A stretch of DNA of 11,670 nt from an uncultured beta proteobacterium. GTDB taxonomy: Bacteria; Pseudomonadota; Gammaproteobacteria; Burkholderiales; Burkholderiaceae_B. The notes beneath the pieces are model-generated. The model saw only the letters and a list, made by a program, of their open reading frames with translations, was not told where the DNA came from and did not search any database. Below are positions 1 to 8,215 of the stretch, piece after piece. A program made the position numbers and the translations under genes. Numbering within the stretch: the stretch's first letter is position 1; every line of letters starts with the position of its first letter. The stretch spans positions 1-11,670 of the forward strand of contig CAIYWO010000008.1 of the NCBI GenBank assembly GCA_903929925.1. The letters are read 5' to 3'.

Positions 1-1353
1 ACCGATGCCGCCATAGAGAACTTGTCCAATGATCATTGCGTAGAGCACTGCAATCGTCGACACCTCGGTCGCTGTCGCCACCCCACCACCGACTGCGCTG
101 CGAATTAAGAAGGGCAATACAAGTGCTGGGCCTGCGATCATTAGCGCGCGGCCGATAACGGACCAGCTCGCGCGTCGAACGTTCTCCATAATTTCGTGAC
201 GTGCTTTCCACCGAGCGAGCAGAGCGAGTGCTACTAGCAACACAGCGGCAATGACCACGCCGCTCTGGAACAATCCTGCGATCGACACGCCTGCGACAGA
301 GCCCAGCACAATTAAAACAATACTGGGCGGTACGGTATCAGCCATCGCTGCGCCCGTTGCAAGAAGCGCGATCATTTCTTTAGGCTTATGGCCTCGTCTC
401 TTCATTTCTGGAAACAATGCCGGTGCAATGGTCGCCATGTCCGACACTTTTGAACCGGAAATACCAGACACAATGAACAGCGAACCCAGCAGCACGTAGG
501 ACATCCCAGCCTTGATATGTCCGAGCAAGGAGGCCAGGAAGTCCACGATCGCCTTGCCCATGCCCGTGGCGTCCAGCACACAACCTAACAAGACAAAAAT
601 AGGCACAGATACCAGGATCAGGCTCGACATGCCTTCATCCATCCGACCGATGACAACCATCAGAGGTACTGTGGTTGTGAAGCCAAGATAGCTCAATGCG
701 CCAAGGCCAAAACAAAAGGCAATCGGCACGCCTGCCACCAAACACATCGCGACCAACACGACCAAAAAGATCATGATGTTATACAGACCTAGGCTCGTCA
801 AAAAGTCAGAGCCTAACCAACAGGCAGCCGCCGCTGCGGCAACGACCACCGTCGCCCCAAGTAAGTTTGCCTTGCTCACGGTATGACTCGCATATACAAC
901 GAGCACGCCTAACATCGACAAAATCCCGAAGGCTAAAGCCGACACGCGATAGGTGTTCGGGAGATTAAGTGCTGGGGTTTTTACAAACCATTCATCCTCC
1001 GCGTAAATAATCGCAGGGTGTATCAAAGCGATAAGGAAGGCTGCAATGGCAACCAAGGCAAGCGCATGTACAAACCCCCGAACACGTTCGGGCATCATCT
1101 CTAAAAATAAGGTTAAGCGTAGATGTTCGTTTCGGTGCATGGCGATTGCCGTGCCGAGCATAGCCAACCATAAAAAAGACAGTGAAACAACTTCATCGAT
1201 CCAGACGATCGGTATTGAGAAAATGTAGCGAGCAACAACGCCTACCAGCAACATCACCACAATAACGACCAAAAGCAACGCACTTACAAACTCAACCGGT
1301 TTAAGCAGGCGGGAAACGATTGGGAGGGGCGTGGAGCTAGTTTCGGTCGACAT
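1..1353 (-). CDS. TRAP transporter fused permease, DctQ-DctM (partial, runs off the left edge)
   Basis: The membrane part of a tripartite ATP-independent periplasmic (TRAP) transporter, which uses an ion gradient to import a solute delivered by the DctP protein. The frame is open for 451 codons from ATG 1353 to base 1. An in-frame TGA lies five codons upstream, so 1353 is the first ATG; a weak GGA sits about 6 nt before it. Residues about 20-160 are DctQ-like: four hydrophobic stretches with the WIDE motif (51-54), FLWLAMLGTAIAMHR (60-74) and a following E-H. From about 190 it is DctM-like: GVPIAF (208-213), SVPIFVLLG (249-257), SGISGSKVSDMATIAPALFP (296-315), PPSIVLIVLGS (342-352) and TEVSTIAVLYA (429-439). 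Fused permeases of this kind are roughly 600-650 residues, so about a quarter is missing. It follows dctP in the same operon. Substrate unknown. Confidence 0.93.
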   Translation of the reverse strand, partial: MSTETSSTPLPIVSRLLKPVEFVSALLLVVIVVMLLVGVVARYIFSIPIVWIDEVVSLSFLWLAMLGTAIAMHRNEHLRLTLFLEMMPERVRGFVHALALVAIAAFLIALIHPAIIYAEDEWFVKTPALNLPNTYRVSALAFGILSMLGVLVVYASHTVSKANLLGATVVVAAAAAACWLGSDFLTSLGLYNIMIFLVVLVAMCLVAGVPIAFCFGLGALSYLGFTTTVPLMVVIGRMDEGMSSLILVSVPIFVLLGCVLDATGMGKAIVDFLASLLGHIKAGMSYVLLGSLFIVSGISGSKVSDMATIAPALFPEMKRRGHKPKEMIALLATGAAMADTVPPSIVLIVLGSVAGVSIAGLFQSGVVIAAVLLVALALLARWKARHEIMENVRRASWSVIGRALMIAGPALVLPFLIRSAVGGGVATATEVSTIAVLYAMIIGQVLYGGIG

Positions 1354-1374
1354 GGCGATTCCGGTTCAAGTCAT

Positions 1375-1413
1375 ATAAAAAATCCGGACGCTGTACGAGG
1401 ACAGACGCCCGGA
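1375..1413 (-). terminator. Intrinsic terminator between dctP and the dctQM permease gene
   Basis: Read on the minus strand, a stem of about 12 base pairs begins TCCGGGCG and closes with CCGGA. It has one bulged T and a six-base loop (CCTCGT), and is followed directly by six T (1377-1382 on the complement). This is a classical rho-independent terminator. It lies about 48 nt after the dctP stop and about 23 nt before the permease ATG. That leaves no room for a separate promoter, so the permease must be transcribed by readthrough. The likely effect is more binding protein than permease, and perhaps 3'-end protection of a dctP-only mRNA. Confidence 0.75.
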
Positions 1414-1422
1414 GTCGTAGCG

Positions 1423-1447
1423 AACGGCACCGTTTAGTGGAGCCGTT
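1423..1447 (-). other. Small hairpin in the dctP 3' untranslated region
   Basis: Six-base arms AACGGC and GCCGTT, with an A-A mismatch, two further C-G pairs and a seven-base loop, lie just after the dctP stop codon. No U-run follows on the minus strand, so it is not itself a terminator. It stands about 9 nt upstream of the terminator hairpin. It could act as an mRNA-stabilising or ribonuclease-blocking structure, but could also be chance. Confidence 0.35.
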
Positions 1448-1460
1448 TAATGCGCTTGGA

Positions 1461-2480
1461 TTACGACAGTTTGCCGCTTGATCTCTCAAGCAGATCCCAT
1501 GCCTCTGCACCGAGTTTGGTCTTCCACTCTGCGTAGAACCCACCGGCACGCAGACGATCGCGGAACGAGTCTGATTTGGTTTGGTTAAATACCATCCCTT
1601 TTTCAGTCAGGCCCTTTTGCAGGCCAGCGTTCATCGCTGCAACGTCAGCACGTTCTTTCATGCCAGCGGCATTAATATGGCCGGCTACGATTGTGCGCAT
1701 TTTTTCTGGGAGACGTTCCCACGCGCGTTTGTTCGCGAGGAACCAGAAGCCATCCCACATGTGGTTTGTGATCGAGCAGAATTTCTGCACTTCGTTTAGC
1801 TTTGCTGTGTCGATAATGGCCAATGGGTTTTCCTGACCGTCAACGATTTTGGTCTGCAGAGCGCTATACACTTCGTTGAAGTTGATCGATGCGGGTGCCG
1901 AATCGAACGCTTTGAACATAGAGGTCCAAAGTGGCGAGACAGGAACACGAATTTTGAACCCTTTTAAATCGTCAGCGGTCTGGATAGGCTTTGTTGACGA
2001 GGTAATCTGACGGAAACCGTTGTCCCAGATTTTGTCCATTGCAACGAGGTTGGCTTTTCCGATTTCTTTACGGACATGTGCGCCTAAGTCGCCATCGAGT
2101 GCTTTCCATACTGCATCGTAATTGCTGAAAGCAAAACCGATTCCGGTGATCGATGATGCAGGCACGAGCGTGGCCAGAATCAAGCCAGAAAGCGTAAAAA
2201 ATTCCACGCCACCGTTACGCACCTGACTCAGCATGTCCGTGTCAGAGCCGAGTTGGCTGCTTGGGAATATACGGATTTCAACCCGTCCTTGTGTATCTTT
2301 TTGAATCGCGTCGGCCATTTCTTTGGCGCGGATATTCATGGGGTGTGTCAGAGGCAGGTTATTCGCGTACTTATACGAAAATTCTGCTTTGGACTGGGCC
2401 CAGACGCTATTTAGCGGCGCGGCCAGGGTGATGACACCGGCACCAGCGCCAGTCAATAGGGTGCGTCTCGAAATGGACAT
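1461..2480 (-). CDS. dctP: TRAP transporter substrate-binding protein, DctP family, Tat-exported
   Basis: Periplasmic protein that captures the solute and hands it to the DctQM permease. The 339-residue length is normal for the family. Residues 1-28 form a twin-arginine signal: SRRTLL at 4-9, a hydrophobic stretch, and a VWA site before Gln29. The mature part carries DctP hallmarks: GFRQ (155-158), LKGFKIRVP (172-180), whose Arg178 is the position known to clamp the solute carboxylate in this family, and ALQTKIVDGQENP (207-219). The frame continues 13 codons upstream to ATG 2519. I chose ATG 2480 because a good ribosome site (TTGGAGAC, GGAG 7 nt before) precedes it, it puts the Tat motif at the N-terminus, and the upstream ATG lies inside the likely -10 box. 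First gene of the TRAP operon. The solute is probably an organic acid but is not determined. Confidence 0.94.
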   Translation of the reverse strand: MSISRRTLLTGAGAGVITLAAPLNSVWAQSKAEFSYKYANNLPLTHPMNIRAKEMADAIQKDTQGRVEIRIFPSSQLGSDTDMLSQVRNGGVEFFTLSGLILATLVPASSITGIGFAFSNYDAVWKALDGDLGAHVRKEIGKANLVAMDKIWDNGFRQITSSTKPIQTADDLKGFKIRVPVSPLWTSMFKAFDSAPASINFNEVYSALQTKIVDGQENPLAIIDTAKLNEVQKFCSITNHMWDGFWFLANKRAWERLPEKMRTIVAGHINAAGMKERADVAAMNAGLQKGLTEKGMVFNQTKSDSFRDRLRAGGFYAEWKTKLGAEAWDLLERSSGKLS

Positions 2481-2514
2481 GATTTGTCTCCAAGGTAAAA
2501 AGATTGCGTGGGTC

Positions 2515-2523
2515 ATCATAGCA
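2515..2523 (-). promoter_or_regulatory. Extended -10 promoter for the dctP operon
   Basis: On the minus strand the bases read TGCTATGAT, a TGn extension plus a TATGAT box (5 of 6 to consensus). No good -35 box is seen 16-18 nt upstream, which is usual for extended -10 promoters. Transcription would begin near 2507, giving a leader of about 27 nt that contains the GGAG ribosome site of dctP. Inferred from sequence only. Confidence 0.5.
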
Positions 2524-2542
2524 AGGATGTCCTTAGTCTCAC

Positions 2543-2572
2543 CCCTAAAATGGTAGTTAGGGCGCTAAAATG
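2543..2572. promoter_or_regulatory. Inverted and direct repeats in the dctP-purL divergent region
   Basis: CCCTAA (2543-2548) and TTAGGG (2557-2562) form an inverted repeat with an 8 nt gap. The octamer CTAAAATG occurs at 2545-2552 and again at 2565-2572, exactly 20 nt apart (about two helix turns). The second copy contains TAAAAT (2566-2571), a possible -10 box for purL. The layout would suit an operator affecting one or both divergent genes, but the repeats are short and no regulator can be named. Confidence 0.3.
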
Positions 2573-2607
2573 CGTGTTTTCCCCTATCCAAATCACCGGT
2601 TTTCACT

Positions 2608-5600
2608 GTGTCTGACATCCTGCAAATCCCCGGCTCGTCTGTTTTATCCCCATTTAGGCATGAACGCTTGCTGTCAAAGTTGCAAAAACTAGGGTTGCCC
2701 GTCGCAGAGATTTCGGCACACTTTGAACATTACGTCTGGTGTGATGCAGTGTTACCCGAGGAAGCCAAGTCCAAGCTTGTCAGCTTGTTGGACTACGGTC
2801 AGCCTTTCACTGAGAGTAAGGCTGCGAGCGATGCGCTCGTCTTGACAGTGATTCCACGGTTAGGAACCGTCTCTTCTTGGGCGAGTAAGGCCACTGATAT
2901 TGCTCACAATTGTGGGCTCAGTGGTGTTCGCCGTATCGAGCGGGGTATTCGCTATACGCTTACCCCTGAACGTAGTTGGCTTAAATCAAAAAGTTTCGAT
3001 GCTGAGATGCTCTCAAAGATCGCCGACTGCCTACACGATCGGATGACAGAGACGGTCGTTGATGTGCGGTTTGATCCGAAGTCTTTGTTTGATTCACTGC
3101 CAGGTAAAGCGATACACACGGTTCCCGTCACCGCAGTTGGCCGCAAGGCGCTCACCGAGGCGAATCAAACACTTGGGCTTGCACTGTCCGATGATGAGAT
3201 TGACTACTTGGCGACCTCGTTCACTGAGCTCGGACGCGATCCAACGGACGTTGAGCTGATGATGTTTGCACAGGCAAACAGCGAACATTGTCGGCATAAG
3301 ATTTTTAATGCGCAGTGGGTGATTGACGGCAAACCTACAGATAAAACTCTCTTCGGAATGATTCGAGAGACACACGCGGCACAGCCACTGGGTACGGTGG
3401 TCGCGTACTCGGACAACGCCGCGATTATGGCGGGTGGTCAAGCGCAGCGCTTTGAGGCGCGCTTGCCAGCTCCTGGGGTCGCGCCGACCTATGCAAGCCG
3501 CTCACATCTTGTTCATACCGTGATGAAGGTCGAGACGCATAATCACCCGACCGCCATCGCGCCGTTCGAGGGTGCCTCGACTGGATCCGGCGGAGAGATA
3601 CGTGATGAAGGTGCGACCGGTCGTGGATCGAAACCAAAGGCTGGTTTAGCTGGCTTCACCGTCTCGCATTTGCGTCTTGATGACGCTCCTCGCGCTTGGG
3701 AATCTGATCATCATGGCGCTCCAGACAGGATTGCCAGCCCGCTATCGATCATGATCGACGGTCCCTTGGGCGCTGCTGCTTTTAATAACGAGTTCGGCCG
3801 TCCAAACTTGCTAGGCTATTTTCGCTCATTTGAACAGTCCGCCGGTGCCACGCGCTGGGGCTACCATAAGCCCATCATGATTGCTGGTGGACTTGGCAGT
3901 ATCGATGAGGGTTGCACCAAGAAAAACGTCATCCAACCTGGTGCTTTGTTGATTCAGCTAGGCGGACCGGGTCTACGCATTGGTATGGGTGGCAGCGCCG
4001 CATCAAGCATGTCTGTAGGCACCAACACAGCCGCATTAGATTTTGATTCTGTTCAACGTGGCAATCCTGAAATCGAGCGCCGCTGTCAAGAAGTGATCGA
4101 TCGTTGCTGGCAACAGGGTGCGAATAACCCGATTGTTGCGATTCATGATGTGGGCGCCGGCGGCTTGTCTAACGCCTTTCCTGAGCTTGTGAACGATGCA
4201 GGCCGCGGAGCGACCTTTGATTTAAAACGTGTGCCACTCGAAGAAACGGGGATGTCTGCCGCTGAAATCTGGAGCAATGAATCACAGGAGCGTTATGTGT
4301 TGTCTGTGATGCCCGACGATCTAGCGCGCTTTGAGCAAATTGCCCTTAGAGAACGCTGTCCCTTCGCGATTGTCGGTGTCGCAACCGAGGAACGGCAGTT
4401 GAAGGTGGTCATGGGCGAAGGCTTGCCCGGGCTTGATCCCATCGAGGCTCAAGTAGGCACTAGGCCTGTGGATGTTCCGATCGACGTTATCCTCGGAAAG
4501 CCTCCGCGCATGACCCGGGATGTGGAGCGCACTGAGCCTGAGATGGCGCCTCTTGACCTGACAATCATCTCGCTCGACGATGCTGTCACACGCGTTTTGC
4601 AACATCCGACGGTTGCAGACAAGTCATTTTTGATTACGATTGGTGATCGCACAGTCGGTGGCTTATCCAGCCGGGACCAAATGGTCGGGCCTTGGCAGAT
4701 ACCTGTTGCGGATTGTGCCGTGACGCTTGCTGACCATGACAATATGCGTGGAGAAGCAATGGCCATGGGCGAGCGCACGCCCGTTGCGATGATTAATGCG
4801 CCTGCCTCTGGCAGGATGGCTGTAGCCGAAGCACTCACGAACTTAGTTGCTGCTGACGTTGCACAGATAGAGGACATCAAGCTGTCGGCGAACTGGATGG
4901 CGGCTTGTGGTGCGCCAGGTCAGGATGCGGCACTCTATGACACCGTGGCAGCGGTGAGTGCGTTATGCCAAGACGTTGGACTTTCAATTCCTGTAGGGAA
5001 AGACTCGCTCTCGATGCAAACGGCTTGGGGCGAGGGCGCAGAGGCGCGCCGCGTGATTGCTCCAGTGTCATTGATTGTCACGGCGTTTGCGCCGGTTACG
5101 GACGTGCGTCAATCTCTCACGCCGGCCTTGCGTACCGACGTCGGTCCGACCAGTCTGATCCTGATTGATTTGGGTCGTGGTCAACATCGTATGGGGGCCT
5201 CCATCTTGGCGCAGGCGTTCAATCAAGTCGGGCAGACTGTGCCAGACGTTGATGATGCACAGGCGCTGCGCACGATGTTCGTCACAGTGCGTGCCCTGGC
5301 ACAAAGTGGAGTCTTGCTGGCGTATCACGATCGCTCAGACGGCGGTTTGTTGGCGACGATTTGTGAAATGGCTTTTGCTGGCCATACTGGCGTATCCATC
5401 AACCTCGACATGTTGACGATTGATTCGAACGCAGCCGATTGGGGCGACTATAAGATCCGACCTGAACAAGTTGCGGTCCAACGCGACGAGTTGACGCTTA
5501 AGGCTCTATTTAGTGAAGAGATCGGCGCAGTTCTTCAGGTGCCGGCGGCAGAGCGGGATGCAGTTTTGCAAGTGCTGCGTGGCGCTGGGCTCTCTACACA

Positions 5601-6642
5601 TTCGCATGTGATTGGTTCGCTTAACGCAAACGACGCAGTGGAAATATTCCGCGACGGAAAAATGATTTGGCATAAGCCGCGGGCAGAACTCGGCAGGATT
5701 TGGAGTGATGTCAGTTACCGCATTGCCTCACGACGTGACAATCCAGCGTGCGCACAGGCTGAATACGATCTGTGGTTAGACGCCAAGGACCCAGGTATGT
5801 CTGGTGTCGTTGCGTTTGACCCCCAAGAAAATATCGCAGCACCATTTCTAAATCTGACAAGTCGGCCTCGTATCGCAATCTTGCGAGAGCAGGGCTGCAA
5901 CAGCCAGATAGAAATGGCCTGGGCCTTTGATCGCTCAGGCTTTGAGGCGTGGGATGTCCACATGACAGATTTGCAGTCCGGGGCTGTCGACTTAAAGGAT
6001 GTCCAAGGACTTGTGGCTGTTGGTGGGTTCAGCTATGGCGATGTGCTCGGTGCCGGTGAGGGTTGGGCTCGAAGCATTTTATTTAACAACCAACTATCCG
6101 ATCAGTTTGCTGCCTATTTCGCACGAAAGGATACTTTTGCGCTCGGTGTTTGTAACGGTTGCCAAATGATGGCAGCCTTGGCGCCGATGATTCCGGGCGC
6201 AGAGCATTGGCCGCGCTTTACGCGCAATCAATCCGAGAAATACGAAGCGCGCCTTTCTCTGGTTGAAGTCACCGAGAGTCCGTCGCTCTTCTTTAAAGAT
6301 ATGGCTGGGGCACGAATTCCGGTCGCGGTTGCGCACGGGGAGGGTTTTGCGAATTTTTCCAGACAAGGCAGTTCGAAAAGTGTCCTCACCGCCGCTCGGT
6401 TTATTGACCATTACGGCGCTGCGACCGAACGCTATCCATTTAATCCAAATGGAAGCCCGGGCGGGCTGACGGCGGTGACGACGGCTGACGGTAGGTTCAC
6501 GGTGATGATGCCTCACCCAGAGCGCGTTACCAGAAATGTGATGCTGTCTTGGTCGCCACGGTCATGGGGCGACAAGGATTCCTCTGGCCCTTACACACCC
6601 TGGATGCGGTTCTTCCAGAACGCGAGAGCCCATTTAGGGTAA
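2608..6642 (+). CDS. purL: Phosphoribosylformylglycinamidine synthase (FGAM synthetase), large single-chain form
   Basis: Cytoplasmic enzyme of de novo purine synthesis that converts FGAR, glutamine and ATP to FGAM. At 1344 residues it is close to the proteobacterial single-chain form (about 1295 in E. coli). In order: an N-terminal domain (about 1-150), a linker ending in NSEHCRHKIF (224-233), FGAM synthase core with ETHNHPTA (309-316), GAGGLSNAFPELV, ESQERYV, the second half with GGLSSRDQMVGPWQ and PVGKDSLSMQT, and a C-terminal class I glutaminase. In the glutaminase, Cys1182 (GVCNGCQMM), His1303 and Glu1305 (PHPER) form the triad. All key residues are present. The start is GTG: the first in-frame stop upstream is at 2566-2568, and the MSDILQIPG start suits the family. 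No clear ribosome site precedes it. It is divergent from dctP and upstream of guaB in the same direction. Confidence 0.98.
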   Translation: MSDILQIPGSSVLSPFRHERLLSKLQKLGLPVAEISAHFEHYVWCDAVLPEEAKSKLVSLLDYGQPFTESKAASDALVLTVIPRLGTVSSWASKATDIAHNCGLSGVRRIERGIRYTLTPERSWLKSKSFDAEMLSKIADCLHDRMTETVVDVRFDPKSLFDSLPGKAIHTVPVTAVGRKALTEANQTLGLALSDDEIDYLATSFTELGRDPTDVELMMFAQANSEHCRHKIFNAQWVIDGKPTDKTLFGMIRETHAAQPLGTVVAYSDNAAIMAGGQAQRFEARLPAPGVAPTYASRSHLVHTVMKVETHNHPTAIAPFEGASTGSGGEIRDEGATGRGSKPKAGLAGFTVSHLRLDDAPRAWESDHHGAPDRIASPLSIMIDGPLGAAAFNNEFGRPNLLGYFRSFEQSAGATRWGYHKPIMIAGGLGSIDEGCTKKNVIQPGALLIQLGGPGLRIGMGGSAASSMSVGTNTAALDFDSVQRGNPEIERRCQEVIDRCWQQGANNPIVAIHDVGAGGLSNAFPELVNDAGRGATFDLKRVPLEETGMSAAEIWSNESQERYVLSVMPDDLARFEQIALRERCPFAIVGVATEERQLKVVMGEGLPGLDPIEAQVGTRPVDVPIDVILGKPPRMTRDVERTEPEMAPLDLTIISLDDAVTRVLQHPTVADKSFLITIGDRTVGGLSSRDQMVGPWQIPVADCAVTLADHDNMRGEAMAMGERTPVAMINAPASGRMAVAEALTNLVAADVAQIEDIKLSANWMAACGAPGQDAALYDTVAAVSALCQDVGLSIPVGKDSLSMQTAWGEGAEARRVIAPVSLIVTAFAPVTDVRQSLTPALRTDVGPTSLILIDLGRGQHRMGASILAQAFNQVGQTVPDVDDAQALRTMFVTVRALAQSGVLLAYHDRSDGGLLATICEMAFAGHTGVSINLDMLTIDSNAADWGDYKIRPEQVAVQRDELTLKALFSEEIGAVLQVPAAERDAVLQVLRGAGLSTHSHVIGSLNANDAVEIFRDGKMIWHKPRAELGRIWSDVSYRIASRRDNPACAQAEYDLWLDAKDPGMSGVVAFDPQENIAAPFLNLTSRPRIAILREQGCNSQIEMAWAFDRSGFEAWDVHMTDLQSGAVDLKDVQGLVAVGGFSYGDVLGAGEGWARSILFNNQLSDQFAAYFARKDTFALGVCNGCQMMAALAPMIPGAEHWPRFTRNQSEKYEARLSLVEVTESPSLFFKDMAGARIPVAVAHGEGFANFSRQGSSKSVLTAARFIDHYGAATERYPFNPNGSPGGLTAVTTADGRFTVMMPHPERVTRNVMLSWSPRSWGDKDSSGPYTPWMRFFQNARAHLG

Positions 6643-6660
6643 CCCGCGCTATCGTATAAT
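6633..6660 (+). promoter_or_regulatory. Promoter for guaB with a perfect -10 box
   Basis: TATAAT at 6655-6660 lies in the 44 nt gap between purL and guaB. A poor -35 (TTTAGG, 6633-6638, 3 of 6) stands 16 nt upstream, overlapping the end of purL. Transcription would start near 6667, giving a leader of about 20 nt that holds the GGAG ribosome site (6675-6678). So guaB, and perhaps guaA, can be expressed apart from purL. No terminator is visible in the gap, so readthrough from purL is also possible. Confidence 0.6.
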
Positions 6661-6686
6661 CACGCTTTGCGCCCGGAGCTATTTGT

Positions 6687-8147
6687 ATGCGTCTTATCCA
6701 CACTGCGCTTACCTTCGACGATGTGTTGTTGGTTCCTGCCTTTTCCCAGGTGCTACCGCGTGACACCTCACTCGTGACCCGCCTGACCCGGAATATTTCA
6801 CTGAATATCCCCCTCGTCTCCGCTGCGATGGACACTGTTACCGAATCGCGCCTCGCCATTGCCATGGCGCAAGAGGGCGGCATCGGGATCATCCACAAAA
6901 ACTTGACGGCTGATCAGCAGGCTAGGGAAGTTGCACGCGTCAAACGACATGAGTTTGGGATCGTTATTGATCCGATTACGCTGACGCCCGATATGACCGT
7001 GCGCGATGCAATTGCATTGCAACGTCAACACGGAATCTCAGGCCTGCCGGTTGTGCAACACGGCAAGGTCGTCGGCATCGTTACCAACCGAGACCTGCGC
7101 TTTGAAGATCGTCTCGATGCATTGATTAGCTCCATCATGACCCCGCAAGATCGGCTCGTGACAATGAAAGAAGGCGCGACGCTTGCAGAGGCCCAAACTC
7201 TGATGCATAAGCACCGTCTTGAGCGGGTGCTGATTGTGAACGACGCGTTCCAGCTTCGTGGTTTGGCGACCGTCAAGGATATCGTCAAAAATACAGAACA
7301 TCCTGCCGCGTGCAAGGATAGTCACGGGCAACTTCGGGTTGGCGCAGCAGTCGGCGTGGGTGACGGAACCGAAGAGCGTGTCGAGAAGCTCGTTGCCGCA
7401 GGTGTCGATGTCATCGTAGTGGATACGGCCCATGGGCACTCCGCAGGTGTAATCGAGCGCGTTCGTTGGGTCAAGACCAACTTCCCGAAAGTAGAGGTTG
7501 TCGGTGGCAATATCGCCACGGGGGATGCGGCGCGTGCATTATTGCAAGCGGGCGCGGACGCAGTCAAAGTAGGTATTGGCCCGGGCTCCATCTGCACAAC
7601 TCGTGTGGTCGCTGGCGTCGGGGTGCCGCAAATCACAGCAATTTCTGAGGTATCCAAGGCACTTGAGGGTACGGGTGTACCGCTGATTGCAGATGGCGGC
7701 GTGCGGTTCTCAGGTGACGTTGCAAAAGCGATCGCTGCAGGTGCCTCGACCGTCATGATGGGGGGCATGTTCGCTGGAACTGAAGAAGCGCCGGGTGAAG
7801 TGGTGTTATTCCAAGGACGTTCGTACAAGTCATATCGCGGTATGGGTAGTTTAGGTGCGATGGCGGACGGTTCTGCTGATCGCTATTTCCAAGACCCCGC
7901 CAATAACGCAGACAAGCTTGTTCCCGAAGGTATTGAGGGCCGCGTGCCCTATAAGGGCAGCGTGCTTGCGATTATTTTCCAGTTAGTCGGTGGTGTGCGT
8001 GCGTCAATGGGCTACTGTGGGTGTGCCTCGATCGAAGAAATGCGCACCAAGCCTGAGTTTGTTCAGATTACCGCGGCAGGTATGCGTGAGTCTCACGTGC
8101 ATGATGTCCAGATTACCAAAGAAGCACCAAACTACCGCGCAGACTAA
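6687..8147 (+). CDS. guaB: Inosine-5'-monophosphate dehydrogenase
   Basis: Cytoplasmic enzyme that oxidises IMP to XMP with NAD+, the committed step toward GMP. Its 486 residues match the family (488 in E. coli). The barrel begins with LTFDDVLLVPAFS (8-20). A pair of CBS domains, likely to bind nucleotides and regulate activity, is inserted at about 94-205. The catalytic loop GPGSICTTR carries Cys303, and IADGGVRFSGD, YRGMGSLGAM and the flap GSADRYFQ follow in order. It ends typically (APNYRAD). ATG 6687 is preceded by GGAG 8 nt upstream, a good ribosome site. It has its own TATAAT promoter and is followed 93 nt later by guaA, which uses its product. Intact, no anomalies. Confidence 0.98.
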   Translation: MRLIHTALTFDDVLLVPAFSQVLPRDTSLVTRLTRNISLNIPLVSAAMDTVTESRLAIAMAQEGGIGIIHKNLTADQQAREVARVKRHEFGIVIDPITLTPDMTVRDAIALQRQHGISGLPVVQHGKVVGIVTNRDLRFEDRLDALISSIMTPQDRLVTMKEGATLAEAQTLMHKHRLERVLIVNDAFQLRGLATVKDIVKNTEHPAACKDSHGQLRVGAAVGVGDGTEERVEKLVAAGVDVIVVDTAHGHSAGVIERVRWVKTNFPKVEVVGGNIATGDAARALLQAGADAVKVGIGPGSICTTRVVAGVGVPQITAISEVSKALEGTGVPLIADGGVRFSGDVAKAIAAGASTVMMGGMFAGTEEAPGEVVLFQGRSYKSYRGMGSLGAMADGSADRYFQDPANNADKLVPEGIEGRVPYKGSVLAIIFQLVGGVRASMGYCGCASIEEMRTKPEFVQITAAGMRESHVHDVQITKEAPNYRAD

Positions 8148-8191
8148 GTTGTTGGCCCGCCAGTGCGCATGCACAAGCGGTATATTTTTTT

Positions 8192-8215
8192 GGCACCGGC
8201 TTAATGGCCGGTGTC
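8192..8215 (+). terminator. G+C-rich hairpin between guaB and guaA (possible weak terminator or attenuator)
   Basis: CACCGGC (8194-8200) pairs perfectly with GCCGGTG (8207-8213). A G-U and a G-C pair extend the stem to nine pairs around a six-base loop. Only TTT then C follows, so termination on the plus strand would be weak. Seven T (8185-8191) precede the stem; on the opposite strand the stem is followed by A residues, so it does not terminate there. It sits 25 nt before the guaA ATG. It may set the guaB:guaA ratio or stabilise the guaB mRNA end. Confidence 0.5.

Noticed and set aside
251..1228. Short open frames (251-499 +, 386-583 -, 1046-1228 +) in the first 1.3 kb
   Set aside because: All lie inside the DctQM permease gene, which is open throughout in another frame and has clear TRAP motifs.
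1576..1836. Plus-strand open frames across dctP
   Set aside because: They overlap the well-supported dctP coding frame on the other strand and show no motif.
2481..2519. Upstream ATG 2519 as the start of dctP
   Set aside because: It overlaps the likely -10 box, has a poorly placed ribosome site, and would bury the Tat motif 13 residues further in.
4449..4880. 143-residue open frame antisense to purL
   Set aside because: Low-complexity antisense shadow inside a conserved enzyme gene, without its own recognisable domain.
7322..7828. 168-residue open frame antisense to guaB
   Set aside because: It mirrors the guaB frame, is rich in Pro, Thr, Ser and Ala as expected from antisense of a G+C-biased gene, and shows no family motif; guaB is clearly the real gene.
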